Part shown: positions 47,460-57,184 of the stretch, in pieces
Position numbering within the stretch: position 1 is the first letter of the stretch
How the letters are laid out: each line of letters begins with the position of its first letter
Assembly (NCBI RefSeq): GCF_023630205.1
Contig: NZ_JALPRR010000004.1
Span: 310,001 to 374,000, forward strand
Reading direction: 5' to 3'
DNA length: 64,000 bases
From: Pontibacter ruber
GTDB lineage: Bacteria > Bacteroidota > Bacteroidia > Cytophagales > Hymenobacteraceae
Translations under genes and position numbers: made by a program
The notes under the pieces: model-generated
What the model saw: only the letters and a program-made list of their open reading frames with translations
The model's database searches: none
What the model was told of the DNA's origin: nothing

Positions 47460-48185
47460 ATGAGCACGATCATCGAGACACACGATATCTCCAGGGTATA
47501 CCACATGGGCAGCGAAACCATCCACGCCCTGAAGTCGGTGTCCATCACCATTCAGAAAGGGGAGTACGTTGCTTTTATGGGCCCGTCCGGTTCCGGAAAG
47601 TCCACCCTGATGAACATCATCGGCTGCCTCGATACGCCTTCCGGCGGACAGTATATCCTGAACGGGCAGGACGTGAGCAACATGACGGATAACGAACTGG
47701 CGGAAGTACGAAACAAGGAGATCGGCTTCGTGTTCCAGACGTTCAACCTTTTGCCTCGCCAGAGTTCCCTTGAGAACGTGGCCCTGCCGCTGATCTATGC
47801 TGGCTACAGCAAATCGCAGCGCGAGGAACGGGCCCAAAAGGCGTTGGAGAGCGTAGGGCTTGGCAACCGGGGCAAGCACAAGCCAAACGAGTTGTCAGGT
47901 GGTCAGCGCCAGCGCGTGGCCATTGCCCGGGCGCTCATCAACAACCCGAGTATCATACTTGCCGATGAGCCTACCGGTAACCTCGATACCAAAACCTCTT
48001 ACGAGATCATGGAGCTGTTCGAGAAGCTACATTCCAAAGGCAACACGATCATCATGGTAACGCACGAAGAGGATATTGCAAAGTATGCGCACCGCATCGT
48101 GCGCCTCCGTGACGGACTGGTCGAGACTGACTCTCCGAACCTGGACGTTACCACGGCATCTACCCTACAGGCTGAACAACACTAA
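47460..48185 (+). CDS. ABC transporter ATPase, LolD/MacB-type
   Basis: 241 residues. Walker [14 protein letters not shown]-loop [13 protein letters not shown], signature [15 protein letters not shown] and Walker [13 protein letters not shown] are those of the MacB/LolD/FtsE group, which act with FtsX-like permeases. No such permease is adjacent; the upstream gene is a TPR membrane protein instead. The stop overlaps the next start by 1 bp (TAATG). Confidence 0.9.
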   Translation: MSTIIETHDISRVYHMGSETIHALKSVSITIQKGEYVAFMGPSGSGKSTLMNIIGCLDTPSGGQYILNGQDVSNMTDNELAEVRNKEIGFVFQTFNLLPRQSSLENVALPLIYAGYSKSQREERAQKALESVGLGNRGKHKPNELSGGQRQRVAIARALINNPSIILADEPTGNLDTKTSYEIMELFEKLHSKGNTIIMVTHEEDIAKYAHRIVRLRDGLVETDSPNLDVTTASTLQAEQH

Positions 48186-48736
48186 TGAAAATATACACCA
48201 AAACCGGCGACAAAGGCACCACCTCGCTTATAGGTGGCACCCGTGTAGCCAAATCGCATTTACGCATCGAGTCTTACGGCACCGTAGACGAACTTAATTC
48301 TTACATCGGACTGGTGCGCGACCAGGAAGTTAACAAGGGACGTGCAGATATTCTGAAAGAGATCCAGGACAGGCTTTTCACCATTGGCTCCGTCCTGGCT
48401 ACCGATCCGGATAAAAACGTTAAAATGGGGACCCCGGACCTGCACGAAGAGGACGTTGTACTGCTGGAACAAGAGATAGACAAGTATACAACGGAAGTGC
48501 CCCCATTGCGTGCCTTTGTACTGCCGGGAGGAAATCAGTCGGTATCGTTCTGCCATGTGGCCCGTTGCGTTTGTCGCCGTGCCGAGAGGCTGGTGATTCG
48601 TCTGCAGGAAGAGTCTCCGGTAGATGACCTGGTTATTATTTACCTGAACAGGTTATCGGATTACCTGTTCGCCCTTTGCCGCAAAATGACGTATGAACTA
48701 CAGGCTGAAGAAGTGGTCTGGAAGCCCCGCGTCTAA
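48185..48736 (+). CDS. Corrinoid adenosyltransferase, PduO type
   Basis: 183 residues. The N-terminus [18 protein letters not shown] and RIESYGTVDELNSYIGLVR are the ATP- and cobalamin-binding signature of PduO-type enzymes, which attach adenosine to cob(I)alamin. The C-terminal NRLSDYLFALCRKMTYE is also characteristic. Position, directly overlapping a LolD-type ATPase, is not a cobalamin operon, so the linkage may be incidental. Confidence 0.9.
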   Translation: MKIYTKTGDKGTTSLIGGTRVAKSHLRIESYGTVDELNSYIGLVRDQEVNKGRADILKEIQDRLFTIGSVLATDPDKNVKMGTPDLHEEDVVLLEQEIDKYTTEVPPLRAFVLPGGNQSVSFCHVARCVCRRAERLVIRLQEESPVDDLVIIYLNRLSDYLFALCRKMTYELQAEEVVWKPRV

Positions 48737-48766
48737 GGCATCATGTAGAAAACAAAAACTATCGCT

Positions 48767-49840
48767 ATGTCAGTTGATACGCTAACGATACCAACTCAAC
48801 GTGTGGCCAAGTCGCGCATTTCAGAGCTGGACTACAACAACATTGAGTTCGGGAAGATCTTTTCCGATCATATGCTGGTGGCCGACTTCAGGGACGGCGC
48901 CTGGCAAACACCCGAGATCGTACCTTATGGCAACATGCCGTTGAGTCCGGCTACGTCGGCACTGCACTACGGCCAGTCTATTTTCGAAGGGATGAAAGCC
49001 TACCGCAGTGCAGAAGGCGAGATCCTGCTCTTCAGGCCATACGATAACTTCAAAAGGCTCAATATTTCGGCACAACGCATGTGCATGCCTGAGATACCGG
49101 AAGAAATTTTTATGCAGGGGCTGGAGCAGTTGATCCGCCTGGATGCTGCCTGGGTACCGCCTACAGCAGGCTGTGCTCTTTACCTCCGCCCGTTCATGTT
49201 TGCTACGGATGATTTTATCGGGGTGCGACCTTCTTCCAACTACCGCTTTGCTGTATTCACCTGCCCGGTGGGTGCCTACTACGGCCAGCCGCTGAACGTA
49301 GCCATTGAGCCGAACTATGTGCGCTCTGCAGAGGGTGGCGCTGGGTTTGCAAAGGCTGCCGGCAACTATGGCGCAGCCCTGTTGCCTGCCCGTAAAATGC
49401 AGGAGAGAGGCTACCACCAACTCATCTGGACAGATGCCTGCGAGCACAAATACATCGAGGAATCAGGTACGATGAACGTGATGTTCGTGATCGATAATGT
49501 ATTGGTAACACCCGCTGCGGGCACCACCATCCTGGATGGCATTACCCGCAAAAGCGTGCTGCAACTGGCACGCGACATGGGTATAAAAGTAGAAGAACGC
49601 AAAGTAGCCGTTGAGGAGGTAATAACAGCCCAGAAAGCAGGCAAACTGCAGGAGGCGTTTGGTACAGGTACTGCGGCAACCATTGCACAGATTGCGTCCA
49701 TCCACTATCAGGACACTGACTATGAATTGCCGCCAATCGAAAGCAGACGGGTTTCCAACAACGTTGCTGCCGCTCTCGACAGAATTAAGACTGGCCAGGA
49801 TACGGACCCTTACAACTGGGTACATAAAATCAGCCTTTGA
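48767..49840 (+). CDS. ilvE: Branched-chain amino acid aminotransferase
   Basis: PLP fold type IV enzyme; transaminates Leu, Ile and Val. The 357 residues show LHYGQSIFEGMKAYRS near residue 66, the lysine segment GFAKAAGNYGAALLPARKM, and YIEESGTMNVMFVIDN. The length and motifs are those of the long (type II) IlvE class common in this phylum. A 40-bp perfect palindrome follows at 49855 and acts as its terminator or a shared signal with prfB. Confidence 0.95.
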   Translation: MSVDTLTIPTQRVAKSRISELDYNNIEFGKIFSDHMLVADFRDGAWQTPEIVPYGNMPLSPATSALHYGQSIFEGMKAYRSAEGEILLFRPYDNFKRLNISAQRMCMPEIPEEIFMQGLEQLIRLDAAWVPPTAGCALYLRPFMFATDDFIGVRPSSNYRFAVFTCPVGAYYGQPLNVAIEPNYVRSAEGGAGFAKAAGNYGAALLPARKMQERGYHQLIWTDACEHKYIEESGTMNVMFVIDNVLVTPAAGTTILDGITRKSVLQLARDMGIKVEERKVAVEEVITAQKAGKLQEAFGTGTAATIAQIASIHYQDTDYELPPIESRRVSNNVAAALDRIKTGQDTDPYNWVHKISL

Positions 49841-49854
49841 GTTTAAATGTGCGA

Positions 49855-49894
49855 CATGCTGAAGTATAAACCAGCTGGTTTATACTTCAGCATG
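49855..49894. terminator. Perfect 40-bp palindrome after ilvE
   Basis: Left arm CATGCTGAAGTATAAACCAG (49855-49874) is exactly complemented by the right arm ending CAGCATG (49875-49894), with no spacer. It contains the AAGTATAA/TTATACTT word in both arms. As RNA it would form a very stable hairpin. Confidence 0.85.
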
Positions 49895-49931
49895 TTTGGC
49901 TTTAGAGCATAACAAAGTATAACCACAGCAA

Positions 49932-51009
49932 ATGACAACCGAACAAGTAAAAGATTTAAAGGCACGCGTAGAGGCCTTGAGGAGGTATCTTTGACTACGA
50001 TACCAAGAAAAAACAAGTAGAAGAAACAGAAAAGCAAACTACTGCCGCCGATTTCTGGGATGACCCCAAAGAAGCCGAAAAGATCCTGAAAGAAGTGAAA
50101 TCGGTAAAAACATGGACCGACCATTACGACCAGGTAGAGAAGGCTGTAACCGATTTTGAAGTGCTCTTTGATTTTTACAAGGAAGGCGATGTAACAGAAG
50201 AGGAGATACAGCAGGAGTATAAAAAGGCGTCTGAAGCGGTAGAAGGACTGGAGTTTAAGCGCATGCTGAGCAGCGAAGAAGACCAGTTAAGCGCCATTCT
50301 GGAAATAAATCCGGGCGCCGGCGGCACCGAAAGCCAGGACTGGGCCGAAATGCTCATGCGTATGTACATCATGTGGGCTGAGTCGCATGGGTTTGGAGTG
50401 AAACAGATCAACTACAACCCAGGCGAAGGGGCAGGTATAAAATCGGCTACGCTTGAAGTAACCGGCGACTTTGCCTATGGTTACCTCAAGTCCGAGATCG
50501 GGGTACACCGCCTCGTGCGCATTTCCCCGTTCGACTCGGGTGGCCGCCGCCATACTTCGTTTGCTTCGGTGTTTGCCTATCCGGTGGTGGATGATACCAT
50601 CAACATAGAGGTTAACATGAGCGATATTGAATGGGATACCTTCCGCTCAGGTGGTGCCGGTGGGCAGAACGTAAACAAAGTAGAAACAGCTGTGCGCCTG
50701 AAGCACAAACCTACCGGCATTGTGATCGAGTGTCAGATCGAGCGCTCACAGCTCATGAACAAAGAGCACGCCATCCGCATGCTTAAATCCAGGCTCTACC
50801 AGATAGAGATGGAGAAACGGAACGCTGAACGCGACCGGATCGAAAGCACCAAGAAACGCATCGACTTCGGCTCCCAGATACGCAACTACGTGCTGCACCC
50901 ATACAAGCTCATCAAAGATATTCGTACAGGGGTAGAGCGAACCGATGTGCAGAATGTGCTGGACGGGGATCTGGATGAGTATATCAAAGCGTACCTGATG
51001 CAGGCGTAA
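49932..51009 (+). CDS. prfB: Peptide chain release factor 2, programmed +1 frameshift
   Basis: Recognises UGA and UAA stop codons. Translation starts at ATG 49932 ([20 protein letters not shown]), reaches CTT-TGA at 49989-49994 preceded by the SD-like AGGAGG (49980-49985), and shifts +1 (skipping the T at 49992) to continue [14 protein letters not shown] from 49993 to the stop at 51009. The main part has the SPF anticodon-like motif in RISPFDSGG and the GGQ in [12 protein letters not shown]. This is the classic autoregulatory RF2 frameshift (AGGAGG TAT CTT TGA C). Length ~358 residues, normal for RF2. Confidence 0.97.
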
Positions 51010-51030
51010 TTAGCATCTTTAACTCAACAA

Positions 51031-51060
51031 AAAGGCACCGGAGACGGTGCCTTTTTTATT
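51031..51060 (+). terminator. Terminator of prfB
   Basis: Ten-bp stem AAAGGCACCG / CGGTGCCTTT with loop GAGA, then TTTATT. Confidence 0.9.
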
Positions 51061-51642
51061 TTAACCTTCCGGATAAAGCCCTTGAAGATTTTAATAGTTT
51101 TTTAAGTGAACAGGCACTACAGATTGGTTAACTTCTGGAAGTATAAAGTATAAGGTGTCTTGGTCTATTATATGTGTGTTAAAGTATTGAGGAATAAGTA
51201 GATGTAAAATAAAATTACTCATGCTGCAGGAGATAATATACAATTAGCACATCTACTTTAGCTTCTAAAATGCGTATACAATTTAAGTATAATAAGAATT
51301 TATTGTAGTATATAGATATGGTTGTGAAGCCATGCTTAAACCATATAACAATTGAAAACCTTTAAGTGCAGTGCTTATAGTTAGAGCTTTACAAACATAC
51401 AAATAGAGCGATACAGAGAGTTACTCTCCTTCTTTACCAGCATTACACTTCAAAGGCACTCCTCTATGCGGGGCAGTCACATGTAAAGTGCGTCCTGTTC
51501 CTTTGTCGTTAAGTTGTTCAGGAAAACCAAATCATCTTTTCTTCAAAAAGCTAGTTCCCGTGTTGTGGAAGAAGGCTCCGTTAATTACGCCAGTGCGAAA
51601 AGTAAAGCAAAATTTTACATGTAAAATCATAATACCACTGTC
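51061..51642 (+). promoter_or_regulatory. AT-rich leader region of the first susCD pair
   Basis: 582 bp without a gene. A 16-bp perfect palindrome, ATTTTACATGTAAAAT, lies at 51612-51627, 15 bp before the susC ATG, and could be an operator. Several AAGTATA words lie between 51138 and 51290. I could not identify a clear TTTG/TAnnTTTG promoter. Confidence 0.35.
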
Positions 51643-54600
51643 ATGAAAAGACTATTACTTTTAAACTTCATCCTTGTGTTTGTCCTGCTGCAGCAGGCAA
51701 TGGCGCAAGGCAGAACTGTTACGGGTACGGTAACCGATGCAGCCACAGGCGAAGGCTTACCTGGCGTAGCTGTTCTGGTGCAGGGCACAACGGTGGGTAC
51801 TACTACCGGTGCAGATGGTGCTTATACAATCAATGTACCCGAAGGGTCAAATACCTTATCTTTCCGTTTTATAGGGTATACCACTGTCACACGTAACATT
51901 GATAACGCTTCTACCATCGATGTAACGATGAACGTTGATACCCGACAACTCGAGGAGGTGGTGGTAACAGCCATAGGTATTGAAAGGGAGCAAAAAGCCC
52001 TGGGTTATTCGGTGCAGCAGGTTGGTGCCGAACAGATCGAAAAGAGCACTACACCAAACCTGGTAAATGCCCTGAACGGTAAAGTGGCCGGTGTAAACAT
52101 CATTAGTGCGAGCGGCGCACCAGGTGCACCTGCTAAAATTAATATCAGAGGCAATACGTCTATCATAGGCTCTAATACCCCTCTCTTTGTTATCGATGGT
52201 GTTCCGATAGATAACTCCTCAAGTTTTACAGGGAACCCGGATAATGGCGCTAATAACAACCTGCTGGGAGGAGTTGCTGTTTCTAACCGGGCAGTGGATA
52301 TCAACCCGGACGATGTGGAATCTGTGAGTGTACTGAAAGGGCCTGCTGCCACAGCGCTTTATGGTATACGAGCCGGTAACGGTGCCATTGTTATCACTAC
52401 CAAAAAGGGGCAGAAGGGCAAAGCCGTTATTAACTATAGCACCTCTTATACTTTAGATAGGGTAAATCAGCTGCCTGAACTGCAACGACGTTATGGCCAG
52501 GGCTCCGGAGGTGAGTTTACGGGTACGTTTCCAGGTTTTAACAGCGTGCTGTCCTGGGGGCCACTGCTGGATACCATGCGCTTTGATGGTCAGCCATACC
52601 TTTACGACGTGAATGGTTTCCTTGTAAGCCAGAATGATCCGACAGCAACCGAAAAACGCGCTATAGCTTACGACAACCTGGACAATTTCTTCGAAACAGG
52701 CCACACCTGGAACAATACCCTCAATCTGTCAGGTGGCACCGATAAAGCAGATTACTATGTTTCTTTGTCGCATTCTACACAGAACGGGGTAGTGCCAAAA
52801 AGCGAATTCGACCGTACCTCCATCCGTATCACAGGTAGTACACAGCTTTCTGAAAAGCTGAGCACCTTCGGATCTGCTAACTACATCAAATCAGGGGGCA
52901 AGCGTCTGCAGCAGGGCTCTAACGTTTCCGGTGTTATGCTTGGGCTATTGCGTGCGCCTATTTCTTTCGACCTGACCAATGGTATAGACGATGATCCGGC
53001 TGACAACCCGGCTTCTTATGTGCTCCCTGACGGCAGACAACGTACTTACCGGGAGGGAGCAGGCTATGATAACCCATTCTGGAGTATTAACCGAAATCCA
53101 TTTGAAGATGATGTAAACCGCCTGATTGGCTATATTGGAGGTGAGTATAAATTCACAGACTGGTTCTCTTCAACGCTGCGAGTAGGTACAGACTTTTATA
53201 ATGACAGGCGAACAGGTGGACTTGATATCTTTTCCAGAGCTGCTCCTGCAGGACAGACCTTTGAAGAGCAGATTTTTAACAGGGATTTCAATACAGATCT
53301 CCTGCTGACATTTAACAGGGATTTCTCTGAAGATCTGAATACCAGATTAATTCTGGGGCATAATTACTTCCTGTCAAGATTCCAGCGTCTTTTCTCTCAG
53401 GGTAGTACGTTAGCCAACCCGACATTCTTCGATTTGTCAAATGCAGCCAGCATCATTGCCCGTGAAAACCAACGCGACATTGAAAGGGTTGCTGCTTATG
53501 CAGATGCTACTATCTCTTATAAAGAGACATACTTCCTGAACCTGACAGGCCGTAACGAATGGTCTTCTACACTACCATCCAGTGACAATTCTTTCTTCTA
53601 CCCTGCTGTGAGTTTTGGCTTTGTGTTTACAGAGCCCCTTGGCCTGGCCGATGGAACAACGCTGCCATTCGGTAAGTTCAGGATCTCATACGCAGTAGCA
53701 GGTAACGACGCTCCTGCTTACTCACTGACCACGCCTTATGTAAGACCAGCCTGGGGCGATGGTTGGACAGCAGGTATCTCTTTCCCATTCAGAGGGGTGC
53801 CAGGCTATGCTATTGCCACGCAACTGGGTAATCCGGATTTAAAGGCTGAAAAGAACAAATCGTTTGAAACAGGTCTGGACCTGCGCTTTTTTGAGAACCG
53901 CTTAGGTCTTGACTTTACCTATTACCGCAACGTTTCAGAAGATCAGATTATCCCGGTTGCTTTCTCTGCTACCTCAGGTTTCCTTACCAAGGTGTTGAAC
54001 GCGGGAGAAATCGAGAATAAGGGTGTTGAAGTTGTTTTGAGAGGAACACCGGTGCAGACAGACAATTTCAACTGGGATGCCATTGTCAACTTTACCAGGA
54101 ACAGAAGTGAGGTAGTAGAGTTAATAGAAGGTGTCGAAAGTATCACACTAAATGGTTTCACCAGGCCAACATCCAGAGCGGTAGTAGGGGAGCCTTACGG
54201 CGTGCTGTATGGTGGTAAATGGGCCCGCAACGAGCAAGGGCAAATACTCATAGGAGAGGATGGGTTCCCATTCCCGGCCGATGAAGAAGGCATTATTGGT
54301 GACCCGAACCCTGACTGGACAGCAGGTATCACAAACACTTTAAGCTATAAAGGTATAAATCTGTCTTTCCTGTTTGATATTCGGAAGGGCGGAGACATCT
54401 GGAATGGTACGGAAGGTATCATGCGCTTTTTTGGAACAAGTAAGGCTACAGAAAACAGGGGAGAATTGTTTGTTTTCGAAGGTGTAAAGGAGGATGGTAC
54501 ACCAAATACGCAACAGGTTGTGCTGGATGAGAGCTGGTATACCGGTCAGGGCGGTGGCTTCGGCGTTGTTGACGAGCAGTTCGTCGAAGAAGCATCATGG

Positions 54601-54834
54601 GTTCGACTCAGAGAGCTGACATTAGGATACAATCTGCCAAGTGGATGGTTGGAAGGATCACCTATATCAGCCGTGAATGTAGCCTTCACCGGCCGTAACC
54701 TCTGGCTAGATACAGATTATAGCGGTATTGATCCAGAAACCAACCTGACTGGAGCGTCCAATGGCTTTGGCCTGGAGTACTTTAACATGCCAAACACGAG
54801 AAGCTACGGTTTAAGTTTACGGGTTACCTTTTAG
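51643..54834 (+). CDS. SusC/RagA-type TonB-dependent outer-membrane transporter 1
   Basis: 1063-residue outer-membrane importer that works with a SusD lipoprotein and TonB/ExbBD. A signal peptide ends at AMAQ. An N-terminal carboxypeptidase-like domain (~20-110; VTDAATGEGLPGVAVLVQGT) precedes the TonB box and plug (~115-250; NIRGNTSIIGSNTPLFVIDGVPID) and a large beta-barrel ending in an aromatic residue (LRVTF). The substrate is unknown; no polysaccharide hydrolase is adjacent, so an oligosaccharide cannot be assumed. Confidence 0.93.
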   Translation: MKRLLLLNFILVFVLLQQAMAQGRTVTGTVTDAATGEGLPGVAVLVQGTTVGTTTGADGAYTINVPEGSNTLSFRFIGYTTVTRNIDNASTIDVTMNVDTRQLEEVVVTAIGIEREQKALGYSVQQVGAEQIEKSTTPNLVNALNGKVAGVNIISASGAPGAPAKINIRGNTSIIGSNTPLFVIDGVPIDNSSSFTGNPDNGANNNLLGGVAVSNRAVDINPDDVESVSVLKGPAATALYGIRAGNGAIVITTKKGQKGKAVINYSTSYTLDRVNQLPELQRRYGQGSGGEFTGTFPGFNSVLSWGPLLDTMRFDGQPYLYDVNGFLVSQNDPTATEKRAIAYDNLDNFFETGHTWNNTLNLSGGTDKADYYVSLSHSTQNGVVPKSEFDRTSIRITGSTQLSEKLSTFGSANYIKSGGKRLQQGSNVSGVMLGLLRAPISFDLTNGIDDDPADNPASYVLPDGRQRTYREGAGYDNPFWSINRNPFEDDVNRLIGYIGGEYKFTDWFSSTLRVGTDFYNDRRTGGLDIFSRAAPAGQTFEEQIFNRDFNTDLLLTFNRDFSEDLNTRLILGHNYFLSRFQRLFSQGSTLANPTFFDLSNAASIIARENQRDIERVAAYADATISYKETYFLNLTGRNEWSSTLPSSDNSFFYPAVSFGFVFTEPLGLADGTTLPFGKFRISYAVAGNDAPAYSLTTPYVRPAWGDGWTAGISFPFRGVPGYAIATQLGNPDLKAEKNKSFETGLDLRFFENRLGLDFTYYRNVSEDQIIPVAFSATSGFLTKVLNAGEIENKGVEVVLRGTPVQTDNFNWDAIVNFTRNRSEVVELIEGVESITLNGFTRPTSRAVVGEPYGVLYGGKWARNEQGQILIGEDGFPFPADEEGIIGDPNPDWTAGITNTLSYKGINLSFLFDIRKGGDIWNGTEGIMRFFGTSKATENRGELFVFEGVKEDGTPNTQQVVLDESWYTGQGGGFGVVDEQFVEEASWVRLRELTLGYNLPSGWLEGSPISAVNVAFTGRNLWLDTDYSGIDPETNLTGASNGFGLEYFNMPNTRSYGLSLRVTF

Positions 54835-54853
54835 CACATAAAGCAATACAACT

Positions 54854-56242
54854 ATGATACTTAGAGATATTTTCAAATATATAGCTGCCGTGGCTTTGGT
54901 CGGCTTTGTTTCATCTTGCGATCTTGAGGAAACAAATATAGATCCGGATAATCCAGCTGATGCCGATGTAAACCTGATTTTACCTTCTGCACAGGCTGGC
55001 TTTGCTTATGTGCAGGGAGGTGACCTGGGCAGGTACTCCAATGTGCTTACCCAGCACCTGGCTGGTGTGGGGCGTCAGCACCTGGTTATTGGCAGATATC
55101 AGATTAATGAGACAGATGTCAACAACCTGTGGCGCTTCAGCCTTTATCCAATCATGGAGAACACCAGATTGGTGATTGACAAAGCAACAGAAGAGGGCTC
55201 TCCTCATTATTCGGGAGTGGCGAAAGTCATGCTTGCCAATATGATCGGTGTTACAACAGATGCTTGGGGAGATGTTCCTTTTTCACAGGCTTTTCAAGGT
55301 GACGAAAACTTCAACCCAATCTATGATCCTCAGGAGCAGATTTATACTAATGTTCAAACGCTTCTGGATGAGGGAATAGCAGAGCTTCAGGCAACAGAAA
55401 GTTTCCGATCACCGGATGAAGATGATCTGATATATGGTGGTGATTTGACTAAATGGATCAAGGCTGCTTATACTTTAAAAGCCAGGTACTATAATCATCT
55501 CAGCCAGGTGGATCCTCAGCAATCTGCACAGCAGGCTTTAGCAGCACTTCAAAATGGTTTTACCAGCAACGCAGATAATGCGCTCTTCCTGTTTGGGTCA
55601 TCTGAGACCGAGGCCAATCCATATTACCAGTTTAACGAGCAGCGTGGCGACGTGGTAATGGGAGAATTTTTTGTTGAGCTGCTGAAAAGCCTTAATGACC
55701 CGCGCCTTCCTGCCTTTGTGGCCCCGCTTGACACAGATGCGGAAGGTAATCCGATCTATGAAGGTGCAACTGCCGGAGTGGCTGAAGACGGATCTCCAAT
55801 GGGACCTTATTATGCTTCTATCGATTCACCTGTGCCCGTTATTACTTACTATGAAGCTAAGTTTATAGAAGCTGAAGCCAACCTGCGACTAGGAAACAAT
55901 GCGGAAGCAGCTACAGCTTATAATGAGGCCGTTAGAGCAGCACTGGAGAGTGTAACAGGAACAGCTGATGAGGCATATTTAACCCAAAATGCGAGTGCAA
56001 CTGCGGGTACTATTTCTCTTGAGCAGATCATGACCCAGAAATATATTGCTATGTTCACGAACATAGAGGCATGGACAGATTATCGAAGGACAGGTTTTCC
56101 AGAAATTCAAACGGCTCAAAATGCTTTGGGCCCATTCCCTTTAAGGTTCCCATACCCACAATCAGAACGCTTACTTAATGCAGCCAACATACCTACTGGT
56201 GCTGTTGGAGTAGGAGATCCGGTTTGGTGGGACAGGCCTTAA
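54854..56242 (+). CDS. SusD/RagB-type surface lipoprotein 1
   Basis: 462 residues. Lipobox FVSSC near residue 22. The SusD-like_2 body contains GDLGRYSNVLTQHLAGVGRQHLV and TTDAWGDVPFSQAFQG. The partner of the upstream SusC, 19 bp away, it would cap the transporter at the cell surface. Its C-terminus FPYPQSE...DPVWWDRP resembles the broken fragment at 56316-56402, which appears to be the tail of another SusD. Confidence 0.9.
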   Translation: MILRDIFKYIAAVALVGFVSSCDLEETNIDPDNPADADVNLILPSAQAGFAYVQGGDLGRYSNVLTQHLAGVGRQHLVIGRYQINETDVNNLWRFSLYPIMENTRLVIDKATEEGSPHYSGVAKVMLANMIGVTTDAWGDVPFSQAFQGDENFNPIYDPQEQIYTNVQTLLDEGIAELQATESFRSPDEDDLIYGGDLTKWIKAAYTLKARYYNHLSQVDPQQSAQQALAALQNGFTSNADNALFLFGSSETEANPYYQFNEQRGDVVMGEFFVELLKSLNDPRLPAFVAPLDTDAEGNPIYEGATAGVAEDGSPMGPYYASIDSPVPVITYYEAKFIEAEANLRLGNNAEAATAYNEAVRAALESVTGTADEAYLTQNASATAGTISLEQIMTQKYIAMFTNIEAWTDYRRTGFPEIQTAQNALGPFPLRFPYPQSERLLNAANIPTGAVGVGDPVWWDRP

Positions 56243-56315
56243 TTTGTAATCTTAGTTTTACTCATATTGATTATGGTTTTAAAAATAAAACAGATGCTTA
56301 ACTCATTCTAATCTG

Positions 56316-56402
56316 CTTAGGTTACCGTATCCGCAATCAGAACTGTATGCCAATGCGCAAAATACAAACGGTGTCTGGTGGGACGACGGTTCAGACAATT
56401 AG
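56316..56402 (+). pseudogene. Remnant of a susD-like C-terminus
   Basis: This 87-bp stretch reads LRLPYPQSELYANAQNTNGVWWDDG and then SDN before a stop. It matches the last block of SusD (LRFPYPQSE ... VWWD) of the preceding gene, but with different codons and no start or upstream body. It sits 73 bp after the intact susD and just before a terminator, so the ancestral gene tail and its terminator seem to have been left behind by a recombination or replacement event. Confidence 0.7.
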
Positions 56403-56423
56403 AAGGATTATAGTATAGAGATA

Positions 56424-56458
56424 AAAAGCCCGGTGCACCTGCACCGGGCTTTTTGTTT
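56424..56458 (+). terminator. Terminator of susCD pair 1
   Basis: Fourteen-bp stem AAAAAGCCCGGTGC / GCACCGGGCTTTTT with loop ACCT, followed by T-rich sequence. It lies past the susD remnant rather than directly after the intact susD. Confidence 0.85.
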
Positions 56459-57184
56459 GTCGTTATCTACGGCATGAACTCATGCTCAGGCTGTAGCAGG
56501 GTTAGCGTTTACGTTTATATAAATTATCGGAGTTATACTACATGCTGAGATCTATTAAGTAGAATTGATTTTCTCACAGTTTCTAATCGTTTTTCTTTAA
56601 GTAAGAAAAAATTTAAAGTATAAGAGACGGCGTTATGGATATGGAACAACAGAATAACGGATAGCATCTGTTCTCAAAAGAGAAGTTGATACAGGGTGAT
56701 TTGTGTTTAAACATTATTTGTGTCCAGACTGCTGAATGTGCCCAAAAGAGGTATGCAGGTTACATCAGTTAAGCAAAATGCAGGCGAATCTCTGAACGAG
56801 CTGTCGAACTTATTCAGTTCATGTAACTTATCTCTGAGGTGCAAAAAATATGCTTGCTATTGCTTTTATTTGAATATATCCATATTATTGGAGACTGAAA
56901 AGAAGCGGAGGTAAGGCTGTTGGGTTACGTTCGTAATTGTACATAAAAAAGCTTCTTTTCTTTGCCCGGATCTGGTGTTGTTAATTAATCGAACAACAGA
57001 GAGGCAAAAGTACCTGCTAACGATAATCAATATAAAAGTATAAAAGGTACATCCTGCCTAGTAGGATGTGCCGGGCCACTGAAGTTGAATTCGCCTTACA
57101 AAAGGCGAACAGGGATTTCTTTGTGCTTCTGAAAGCTAAACTATTCTAATCTTTAACTATTTAATTTACCTTAATCACAAACCA
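56459..57184 (+). promoter_or_regulatory. Leader region of susCD pair 2
   Basis: 726 bp with no convincing gene. Two hairpins are visible near its end: ACATCCT-GCCTAGT-AGGATGT (57049-57069) and TTCGCCTT-ACAA-AAGGCGAA (57090-57109), 76 bp before the susC ATG. A 64-codon frame at 56720-56914 has no recognisable features. These hairpins may be regulatory. Confidence 0.4.

Noticed and set aside
56720-56914. 64-codon open frame in the leader of susCD pair 2
   Set aside because: No recognisable features and codon use unlike neighbours; probably chance in AT-rich DNA.
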